NCBI GenBank assembly: GCA_038093515.1
Contig: JBBPSI010000322.1
Location: 1-23,992, forward strand
DNA length: 23,992 nt
Direction: 5' to 3'
From: Butyriboletus loyo
Taxonomy: Eukaryota > Basidiomycota > Agaricomycetes > Boletales > Boletaceae
Part shown: positions 17,895 through 23,992 of the stretch, one piece after another
Numbering within the stretch: the stretch's first letter is position 1
Layout: the number at the start of each line of letters is the position of its first letter
Made by a program: the position numbers and the translations under genes
The notes under the pieces: generated by a model
The model's database searches: none
What the model was told of the DNA's origin: nothing
Seen by the model: only the letters and a program-made list of their open reading frames with translations

Positions 17895-18384
17895 TATTAT
17901 TTCCACACTTTCAGACTTCTCCTTTCACTTTCAAAGGTCATGTGACTCAGTGCACGTGATTGTGGGATCATACATGTGATCAGAATCTAGACAGAGCCCA
18001 TAATGTAATGGTCCAGACTGGCCCATGACATCATCAGTCTAGACTATGACATCATACCTCATGTATTTAATCTCTGTTTACTTCTCTTCTTTCTGATCGC
18101 TGTTGACTTCCTAGTCTAACCATGTATAGTAGTTTATCACATGCACAGCTAGGTCTGTGCACCTGCGCAGCTTGGTCTGTGTGCCATCTTGTACAATATA
18201 TAAAGGCTCATGGTTTGGGCTAAGATCCCTTAGCTTTAACCACTTGTCTTGATCGCTGGAAACAGTTGAGGGACTAAGGTCTTAGCTCTATCTCTATCAT
18301 CTTGCCAGAGCTTTGTGTAGCTCTGAAACTTGTAGTGAACTGCTTGTGATACATTCTGCTTGGATTACTCCTGCAGTTGTAACA
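17895..18384 (+). repeat. Family B LTR interrupted near its 5' end by Tc1 copy 2
   Basis: 490 bp visible, lacking about 17 bp at the 5' end where the Tc1 fragment adjoins, and ending GCAGTTGTAACA. No TGGTTAAA primer site follows it, so it is a solo or 3' LTR. The promoter motif is doubled: GGTCTGTGC at 18152-18160 and GGTCTGTGT at 18174-18182, in a tandem 22-bp duplication just upstream of TATATAAAGG. Confidence 0.85.
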
Positions 18385-18389
18385 CTATT

Positions 18390-18839
18390 TGTTGAAATGG
18401 TAGTGTTCTATTTCTGTATTTCATTTACAGCCACTACATTTCCAGACTGGTCTATATGACATCATTGTCTAGACTCTGTCATGCTTGTTTCATTACATAT
18501 AGCTCTTATTATGCTATTGGACGATATGCTTAGTCTTATCTCTTATCTCTAACATATTGTCATGTGGTTCTTACCTAACCTTATGTAGGTACTATACAGA
18601 ACACAAGTACAAACACTCTTGTACTGTATATAAGACAGCACTTATGGCTTGTTGCTTTTCTTTAGATCTTTCAGTTCTATCATCACTACTGCGATATCTC
18701 TAAGTTGAGCCTTGCTCCTTATATGCTTCAAGTACACCTGTTTGCGATACTCTCACTCTCGTCTTATCAGTGAGTCTTTCCACTGATATGTTCACCCTTG
18801 CATCCTTCATTGCCCTCGGTGCACCTGCTTGGACTTTAC
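18390..18839 (+). repeat. Family D LTR (D2), interrupted near its 3' end by element B2
   Basis: It starts TGTTGAAATGG and matches the D1 copy at 12767 for almost its whole length, with an extra dozen bases near 18723. It stops at GGACTTTAC, about 11 bp before the D1 end, where LTR B2 begins. The remainder should lie beyond the B2 and A4 elements, outside the window. The 5 bases before it, CTATT, would be its target duplication. Confidence 0.85.
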
Positions 18840-19348
18840 TGTTATAATCATAACATTTTACTTGTACACTTTCAATTCGGACTTAGTCGTTTTCACTTTC
18901 AAAGGTCACGTGACATAGCGCACGTGATCGTGGGAACTTACATGTGATCCATTGCTGACTAAGCATATGATGTCATGGCCTAGACCAGGCCTAGACTCTA
19001 TGACGTCACGACACATGTATTTAATCTCCGTTTACTTCTCTTCTTTATGATCCCCGCGCCTCGTGTGGTTAATCACCGTTGCGCTTCTCTTCTTTAGTCT
19101 ATCCATGTATAGTAATTCCTCACACGCACAGCATGGTCTGTGCGCATCTCTGTACAATATAAAAGGGCTCGTGGTTAGACTAGGATTCCCTAGTTTTAAC
19201 CACTTGTCTATTCGCTGGCAACAGTTGAGGATTAAGTTGAAGCTCCAGTTCATCTCTGCCAGGTACTTGTGTATACCTGAAACTGTTGTGGACCGCTTGT
19301 GGCTGGGTACTACGTGCTAGCATTCGACTGCGCGTTGCCTTCGCAACA
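18840..19348 (+). repeat. 5' LTR of B2 (509 bp)
   Basis: It starts TGTTATAATCATAACATT and ends GCCTTCGCAACA. Motif TGGTCTGTGCGCA is at 19134-19146, TATAAA at 19158-19163 and the predicted start TAGTTTTAACCA at 19191-19202. A palindromic arrangement GTGGTTA, CTAGG / CCTAG, AACCAC spans the start site (about 19171-19203). Confidence 0.92.
19134..19202 (+). promoter_or_regulatory. LTR promoter of B2: GGTCTGTGCGCA motif, TATA, predicted start
   Basis: TGGTCTGTGCGCA (19134-19146) is 12 bp upstream of TATAAA (19158). TAGTTTTAACCA starts 33 bp after the start of TATA, the distance expected for transcription initiation, and is the arm complementary to the primer site. Confidence 0.62.
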
Positions 19349-19350
19349 CT

Positions 19351-19362
19351 TGGTTAAAACTA
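19351..19362 (+). promoter_or_regulatory. Self-primer binding site of B2
   Basis: TGGTTAAAACTA lies two bases after the LTR end and is the exact 12-nt reverse complement of TAGTTTTAACCA at 19191-19202. The TGG start could be mistaken for a tRNA primer site, but the match to the element's own predicted RNA 5' end is complete. Same offset from the LTR (2 nt) as in family A. Confidence 0.75.
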
Positions 19363-20126
19363 CAGATACACACCCGGTCCCCAGGGTAGGGGTAGCGTGC
19401 TTGTCGGCGATTGGCCAATAGCGTACCCGTCTCGTTTCTCCCTATCCTGCACATACCAGTAGGCCTCCACTTGACGGAGCAGAAATCCCGCTGAAGGGTA
19501 AACCCGGTACTCAGGGTTAAGAGTCGTTACTGCGCGTTCAGCAGTTTTCATTTCTGATTGCCCCCGCCGCTTTTAGGGGAACCCCTTGGAAGGGTAGCTT
19601 TTGTCTTGCGTAACATACCTGTCAAACTTCATTCTCAGTCGCTCCCTTGGAGTTGATATTCTGCGCTAGGGTCGTGCCTAGTTTGCAAAGAGCGACTTCG
19701 GGACCCCCAAATCCCGTTGGCTGAGCTATTCCAAATCCGTAGTCCCTGTGGTAACACGGGAGGTAGAACCTAGAAAAAATATTCAAAATTTGTCAATTAG
19801 TCGTAACTAGGTCTTTACCCGTTATCGTCCATTACCGGACAAAGCTTCGTCGGAGATACTACCTCCGTTCGAAGAAATATTTTTTACGTTCTACTTGTTG
19901 TAGAGTCCCCCAGAGTCACCTTGGAAGATAGGAGACAGTAAGGGTCTTTATACCTTGTAGTTTTCTTTTTTGTTTTTGCCGAAGAAGCCGGTTCAGCCGA
20001 AGAAAAAGGTTGCTGAAGAAGATTCAAGAATCACCCCTTTCCCTTCACCCCCAACTTCTTTAATTTCCGATTACCAAACTGGGTTCCGAATACTCTACGG
20101 ATTTCCCAGACGACGACCAAAAAAGG
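19363..20126 (+). other. 5' leader of B2
   Basis: Untranslated leader homologous to the B1 leader, GC-rich near the LTR (CCCGGTCCCCAGGGTAGGGG) and AT-rich near 19780-19880. Open frames within it (for example from about 19970) differ from those of B1 and are not supported as genes. It probably carries packaging and structure signals; none can be named. Confidence 0.55.
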
Positions 20127-20290
20127 ATGTCCGATCCCGGTCCGTCTTACGCCCCCGCTCCCACCGACTATGTCCCTGCTGCCGCCATCTACGACGACCA
20201 AACATTGCGCGCCCTCTTCGCGCAGTGGTTGGAAAAGGATACCCAAGGAGGAATTTCGAAGAAGGTTGCTGACCCAGGAGAATGGGACGG
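20127..20290 (+). pseudogene. Gag of B2, first 54 codons, interrupted by element A4
   Basis: ATG 20127 gives MSDPGPSYAPAPTDY, then DDQTLRALFAQWLEKD and SKKVADPGEWD, matching the B1 gag start. The A4 LTR begins in the next codon; GACGG (20286-20290) would be the target duplication of A4. The reading frame up to the junction is clean. The remainder of gag and pol should resume beyond A4, outside the window. Confidence 0.85.
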
Positions 20291-20499
20291 TGTTACGGTA
20301 GTGGTCTACTTTTTCTCTCCTCTACCGTTGGGACTATTACATTCACCTAGCCTTTTGCTAGTTCCACTTGAACGGTAACAACCGTTCGTACTTAGTCATC
20401 ATTTCTCGCGCACGGACGCGCTTTCTCTCATACTCCGGAATCTTCTGGAATATTCCTTCCGTATTTGTATCTTCCCTTCTCGCGGCTCGATTAGGGACA

Positions 20500-20565
20500 T
20501 GGTCTGTGCGCAGACCCCAGTAGTATAAAGGCTCTGCCTTTCCACCATGTACATTATCTAGTTCT
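20500..20565 (+). promoter_or_regulatory. LTR promoter of A4: GGTCTGTGCGCA motif, TATA, predicted start
   Basis: TGGTCTGTGCGCA (20500-20512), TATAAA (20524-20529), then ATCTAGTTCT (20556-20565) beginning 32 bp after the start of TATA. The last is the predicted RNA 5' end and pairs with 20719-20728. Confidence 0.65.
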
Positions 20566-20597
20566 ACGCAGTAACCTGCTAGCAATTAGTTCATTGC

Positions 20598-20631
20598 CAG
20601 ACTCTTAGTGCGAGCACTAAGACATAGTCTG
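20598..20631 (+). promoter_or_regulatory. Conserved RNA hairpin in R/U5 of the A LTR
   Basis: Outer stem CAGACT/AGTCTG (20598-20603 with 20626-20631) and inner stem CTTAGTGC/GCACTAAG (20604-20611 with 20614-20621), with ACAT unpaired on the 3' side. All four A LTRs keep it, and the innermost pair changes in step (C-G in two copies, T-A in one, T-G in one). It begins about 42 nt downstream of the predicted start site, so it would lie in the element RNA. Confidence 0.6.
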
Positions 20632-20718
20632 AGACTTCTCCAGAATCGTCTCCAGAGTCCCGAGGCCACTCCAGAGTGCCTCCTCGCTGTTCTGATTGTT
20701 AGCGCCCAGCGTAACAAA

Positions 20719-20728
20719 AGAACTAGAT
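20719..20728 (+). promoter_or_regulatory. Self-primer binding site of A4
   Basis: AGAACTAGAT, two bases after the LTR end, is the exact reverse complement of 20556-20565. The match stops at both ends of the 10 nt, consistent with a defined primer length. Confidence 0.73.
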
Positions 20729-21116
20729 CTTCACCTCGCTTCTGCTCTTCAGCAGTAAAGCCGCCCTCCCCTCGCCCACCATTTCCATCCAACGTCCCAG
20801 ACGCGTCGGTCGTTCTTTCCGCGTTCCCTCCCCCGAACCGGAACCCATCATCGTCGACAACCCATCGCCGCCACACTCTCCCGCCCCGCCAAACCCTGAA
20901 CCCCAGTTTTCCCCTTTGCCCCAGTCAGACCCCGAACCCTCTTATCAACCCGAGGACCAGGGTCTAGGGCAGGAAAACGAACCAGCACCCAGCGACGACG
21001 GTTATAGCGACGACTGGCTTGACAGAACCCCACACGTTTCCCCACACAACTCCCGCTCCCCCTCTCCACCGTATTTTCCACCCGCAGATCCCTCTGACGA
21101 CGAAGACGACGACAAG

Positions 21117-22112
21117 ATGTCTGACAAGAAGAACATCGTCCCCAAGGACTTCTCTGGTCTCAATGAAGACGCCTCGCGATGGCTTCTTGCCATGCGCACC
21201 TACTTCGCTGCCAACCAGACGGCATTCCCTGACGATGAGTCAAAGATCAACGCCCTCCTCATGAAGATGAGTGAAGGAAAGGGCAAGACGTTCTCTGAAG
21301 GATGGATGAGCCTCCTCCTAGATGGACACCCTACAGCACAACAAAGGGAGTTTACCACCGTCTGCGAGGACTTTCACAGGGTCTTCCATCCCTTCGACGT
21401 AGGAGAAAGCGCTCGGATTGACCTGGGGAACTTAACCCAGAACAAAGCCAACCGGAAAGACGGCTATGACACCTATGTCACCGAGTTCCAGCTCCTCGCC
21501 GCCAAGTCCGGAATTATCGACGAGAAGGCCCTTATAGAATGGTTCATCCGCGGTCTTGACCCCCGCCTCGCAGAATCCGTCCTCTCTTGCGAGAAACCCC
21601 CTACCACGCTTGCCGGATGGGCCGAGAAAACATCCGCATTCCATGCGCAGCATAAGCGCATCGACGACCTCCGCGCAGGGAAACGATACATCCCCACATT
21701 CTCCTCTTCCTCCAAGCCCTCGTCCAACAGAAGGGATCCCAATGCGATGGACGTCGACGCCGTCCGACTTACTCCAGTACAACGTGCGGAGTACATGAAG
21801 CAGAACAAATGCTTCATCTGCCACCAAGTCGGCTGCCGATCAACCAACCATCCTCGTCCCCCACGCAACGGGCAGAGCTCCCGAGGACCACCCTCTCGCC
21901 CCCCTCGCAACCCTCAGCGCACACGCGCCGCCGTCGTCACGCAACAAGAGTCCAAGCCCTCCCCACTCGTCGACTATCTGTCCGAGTTAAAGGGTCGAGG
22001 CACCCAACAAGAAGATGTCTTGAATGTCCTCAAGGCATGCTTCAACGAAGATGAAGAAAAGCTGCCCGTCGCAGCAACCAAGGTGGCCGAAGAATGGCCA
22101 AAGGATTTTTAG
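21117..22112 (+). CDS. Gag polyprotein of A4 (Ty3/gypsy)
   Basis: From the first in-frame ATG (GACAAGATGT context) the product is 331 residues: capsid-like region (LNEDASRWLLAMRTYFAANQ; DLGNLTQNKANRKDGYDTY; EWFIRGLDPRLAESVL), a linker with NAMDVDAVRLTPVQRAEYM, a cysteine motif CFICHQVGCRSTNH, and an Arg/Pro-rich basic tail. The frame is open upstream to about 20727 with no ATG; an acidic Pro-rich segment there is conserved in frame with A1, so the true N-terminus may be earlier through a non-AUG start or splicing. The stop is TAG 22110-22112. Pol overlaps by 19 nt in -1; AAG GAT TTT TAG could act as a slippery T-run next to a stop, or pol could restart at its own ATG. Confidence 0.9.
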   Translation: MSDKKNIVPKDFSGLNEDASRWLLAMRTYFAANQTAFPDDESKINALLMKMSEGKGKTFSEGWMSLLLDGHPTAQQREFTTVCEDFHRVFHPFDVGESARIDLGNLTQNKANRKDGYDTYVTEFQLLAAKSGIIDEKALIEWFIRGLDPRLAESVLSCEKPPTTLAGWAEKTSAFHAQHKRIDDLRAGKRYIPTFSSSSKPSSNRRDPNAMDVDAVRLTPVQRAEYMKQNKCFICHQVGCRSTNHPRPPRNGQSSRGPPSRPPRNPQRTRAAVVTQQESKPSPLVDYLSELKGRGTQQEDVLNVLKACFNEDEEKLPVAATKVAEEWPKDF

Positions 22113-23992
22113 AAAGGAGGGAAGTTTCGACGTCTTCGCCTCCTCATGTAATCGCCCCTGTAGTTTTATCAAACCCCAATGCGCAATCGATTCGAGTTCC
22201 AGTATCGTTATTCGCGCATGAAGGGGGACAAATCGTCGACACATTCGCCCTGGTAGACAGCGGCGCAAGCGGATGCTTCATAGATCGAGATCTAGTGAAG
22301 CGAAAGAGACTGCCGATGGAACGGCTACCCAAGCCACTTAGTGCCCAAAACGTGGACGGGTCAAACAACCAAGGAGGAGTCATTCGACACAAGGTCACCC
22401 TCTCCATCAGAGTTGGAGAAACCGAGGAAGAACGGAGCTTTCTTGTCCTCAACATAGGAAAAGAAAACATGATCCTGGGACTACCGTGGTTAAGAGAAGC
22501 AAACCCGGTAATAGATTGGGCCACTGGCCATATCGATCTCCCAGATCAAATCAAGAAGCCCCGACACGACTCCCCTCGGGCAATCGCTCAACGGTACCTG
22601 GTACGGTACCTTGACTTGGACCCAGACTCCAAGATCGCCAAGCTCTGGAAGAAGCGAGTAGACGCTTCAGCAAGGGAAGCCTACCCTGTTCGAAAAGCAA
22701 CCATCGCGACCGAGATCGCCGCTCAAGCCGTCAAGGAGAAAGCAGTTCTCCCTACCCCGTTCGCCGCCTTTGCAGATGTTTTTGACAAAAAGAACACTGA
22801 GGAACTACCCCCATCCCGATCTTTCGACCACGCTATCGACCTCGACAAAGACTTTGTTCCGAAAGTCGCCAAGGTCTACCCCTTGAACCCGAAAGAATCG
22901 GAAGCCTGCAAGGCTTTCGTCGAGGAACACCTCAAGTCGGGAAAGATCACTCCCTCAAAGTCTCCTCAGGCTGCCCCTTTCTTCTTCGTATCCAAGAAAG
23001 ATGGCTCGCTACGCCCTTGTCAGGACTACAGGTACCTGAACTCGCACACTGTCAAAAACGCCTACCCTCTCCCCCTCATCTCCGACCTCGTCGATCGCCT
23101 CAAGGGATCAAAGATCTTCACCAAGATGGATATCCGCTGGGGATACAACAACGTCCTCATCAAGCCGAACGACCGATGGAAGGCGGCCTTCATCACTCCT
23201 CAAGGGCTGTTCGAACCCACTGTGATGTTCTTCGGACTTTGCAACTCCCCAGCCACGTTCCAGGCTCTGATGGACCACATCTTCGGTGACCTGATGGCAG
23301 AAGGATGGCTGATCATCTACATGGACGACCTGCTGATTCATTCTGCCACCCCTGCGGAACACGAAGCCCGCACGATCCGTGTCCTGGAGAGGCTCAGAGA
23401 GCATAAACTCTTCCTCAAACTCGAGAAATGCTCGTTTGATGCCGAAGAAGTAGAGTACCTCGGAATGATGGTCCGAGAAGGGCAGGTCAAGATGGACCCC
23501 ACCAAGTTAAAAGCCATTCGCGAATGGAACCCCCCGACCTCGGTGAAAGCAGTTCGGTCTTTCATCGGGTTTTGCAATTTCTATCGCAGGTTCATACAGG
23601 ACTTCTCTCATATCGCGAAGCCGCTGCACGACCTGACTAAGAAGAACTCTCCATGGGCTTGGACTCTGGCTTGCGAACAGGCGTTCCAAGCAATCAAGCA
23701 GTCGTTCTTGCGACAACCCATCCTCTCTATGCCTGACGTCACAAAGCCGTTTGCTGTCATGACGGACGCTTCCCTTACTGCTACTGGAGCAGTACTCATG
23801 CAAAAAGATGTCAATGGCGACTTGCATCCTTGTGCCTACTTGTCGAAAACGCTCTCACCCGCTGAACGCAACTATGACATCTATGATCGCGAGTTGCTCG
23901 CAGTCATCCACGCATTAGAAGAATGGCGCCACTACCTGCGAGGTACTGGCCACCAAGTTGAGATTCTCACTGACCACAAGAATCTCACGTAC
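22094..23992 (+). CDS. Pol polyprotein of A4: protease, reverse transcriptase, RNase H (partial at window end)
   Basis: Open for all 633 codons visible, from an ATG overlapping the gag end in the -1 frame. Domains in order: aspartic protease with LVDSGASGCFID (about residues 53-64) and ILGLPWL; reverse transcriptase from about residue 235, with DLDKDFVPKVAKVYPL, FFFVSKKDGSLRPCQDYR, TKMDIRWGYNNV, FGLCNSPATFQ and the catalytic YMDDLLIHS (YMDD at 23318-23329, about residue 409); the connection with FIGFCNFYRRFI; and an RNase H with MTDASLTATGAVLMQ, YDIYDRELLAVIHALEEWR and LTDHKNLTY at the edge. This makes cDNA inside the virus-like particle. The integrase region is beyond the window. RT sequence is of the Ty3/gypsy type and, with self-priming, fits the chromovirus/Tf1-sushi branch; that placement is inference. 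Confidence 0.95.
   Translation, partial: MAKGFLERREVSTSSPPHVIAPVVLSNPNAQSIRVPVSLFAHEGGQIVDTFALVDSGASGCFIDRDLVKRKRLPMERLPKPLSAQNVDGSNNQGGVIRHKVTLSIRVGETEEERSFLVLNIGKENMILGLPWLREANPVIDWATGHIDLPDQIKKPRHDSPRAIAQRYLVRYLDLDPDSKIAKLWKKRVDASAREAYPVRKATIATEIAAQAVKEKAVLPTPFAAFADVFDKKNTEELPPSRSFDHAIDLDKDFVPKVAKVYPLNPKESEACKAFVEEHLKSGKITPSKSPQAAPFFFVSKKDGSLRPCQDYRYLNSHTVKNAYPLPLISDLVDRLKGSKIFTKMDIRWGYNNVLIKPNDRWKAAFITPQGLFEPTVMFFGLCNSPATFQALMDHIFGDLMAEGWLIIYMDDLLIHSATPAEHEARTIRVLERLREHKLFLKLEKCSFDAEEVEYLGMMVREGQVKMDPTKLKAIREWNPPTSVKAVRSFIGFCNFYRRFIQDFSHIAKPLHDLTKKNSPWAWTLACEQAFQAIKQSFLRQPILSMPDVTKPFAVMTDASLTATGAVLMQKDVNGDLHPCAYLSKTLSPAERNYDIYDRELLAVIHALEEWRHYLRGTGHQVEILTDHKNLTY

Larger units (their letters stand above)
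18840..20290 (+). mobile_element. Ty3/gypsy retrotransposon, family B copy 2 (B2), 5' part
   Basis: The order is 5' LTR, self-primer site, leader of about 760 bp, and the first 54 codons of gag, interrupted by element A4 at 20291. Everything after lies outside the window. TTTAC precedes it and does not recur directly after the LTR, which shows this is a 5' LTR of an element and not a solo LTR. It retains more CpG than B1, so it is the younger copy. Confidence 0.9.
20291..20716 (+). repeat. 5' LTR of A4 (426 bp)
   Basis: It starts TGTTACGGTAGTGG and ends CCCAGCGTAACA. It aligns end to end with 1895-2322 (complement), 5556-6510 (minus its insert) and 7959-8393. Confidence 0.94.
20291..23992 (+). 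mobile_element. Ty3/gypsy retrotransposon, family A copy 2 (A4), apparently intact 5' part
   Basis: LTR, self-primer site, gag, and pol through protease, RT and into RNase H, all open, then the window ends. No stop or frameshift was found over the visible 633 pol codons. High CpG content and clean frames suggest a recent insertion. Integrase, any chromodomain and the 3' LTR are outside. Confidence 0.94.

Noticed and set aside
18840..19348. B LTR taken as a solo LTR
   Set aside because: TTTAC before it is not repeated after it (CTTGG follows) and a primer site, leader and gag start come next, so it is a 5' LTR.
19351..19362. TGG-starting primer site in B2 read as a tRNA primer binding site
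   Set aside because: TGG alone is weak evidence; the exact 12-nt match to the element's own predicted RNA start is the better explanation, and family A lacks TGG.

Overview
The window is a repeat-dense, gene-poor stretch of a filamentous fungal genome, most likely an Agaricomycete (mushroom-forming basidiomycete). Pointers are chromovirus-like Ty3/gypsy elements, short GT-AG introns of 49-56 bp in the relic genes, and three relic genes of types common in that group: a chitin synthase with a myosin-motor-like domain, a BTB/POZ protein and an rve/integrase-core protein. No intact host gene was found. The only coding region that looks fully functional as far as it is visible is the gag-pol of the right-hand retrotransposon.

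Layout. 1-2322 is a minus-strand Ty3/gypsy element of family A (5' LTR, gag, start of a decayed pol), cut by the window edge. It sits inside a family E LTR (2323-2824), which itself sits inside an integrase-core pseudogene (2825-4128, minus). 4472-6750 is a chitin synthase motor-domain pseudogene (plus) split by a family B solo LTR (4652-5149) and by a family A solo LTR (5556-6510) that carries another B solo LTR (5717-6241). 7048-8485 is a BTB pseudogene (plus) split by a family A solo LTR (7959-8393). 8598-9060 holds short tandem repeats. 9270-10832 is a full-length but dead Tc1/mariner element with 215-bp inverted repeats. 10835-16280 is a minus-strand family B gypsy element (5' LTR, leader, gag, protease, start of RT), broken by solo LTRs of families E (11968-13239, itself holding a family D solo LTR at 12767-13215) and B (14234-14741). 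16281-16940 is unrecognised. 16941-18839 is a chain of B LTR, Tc1 fragment, B LTR and D LTR. The D LTR is interrupted by a second B element (18840-20290), which is interrupted in its gag by a second, apparently young family A element (20291 to the window end).

Most insertions were resolved by finding 5-bp target duplications on both sides: CCATC, GGCTT, AGTAT, ATTCT, GTCTT, GTTGT and an imperfect ATTAC/GTTAC. Seven LTRs are solo, so LTR-LTR recombination has been frequent. A lies inside B and B lies inside A, so the two families were active over overlapping periods.

The most interesting biology is in the retrotransposons. Neither family A nor family B shows an obvious tRNA primer site. Each has, two bases inside the 5' LTR, a 10-12 nt sequence complementary to its own LTR about 32 bp downstream of the TATA box, that is, to the predicted RNA 5' end. 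This is the arrangement of Tf1/sushi-type self-priming, and in family B the two arms covary between copies. Family B also has a canonical -1 frameshift heptamer (T TTA AAA) directly before its gag stop, family A has a covarying hairpin just downstream of the start site, and LTR families A, B and E share a GGTCTGTGC motif upstream of TATA. Old copies show strong CpG to TpG/CpA decay.
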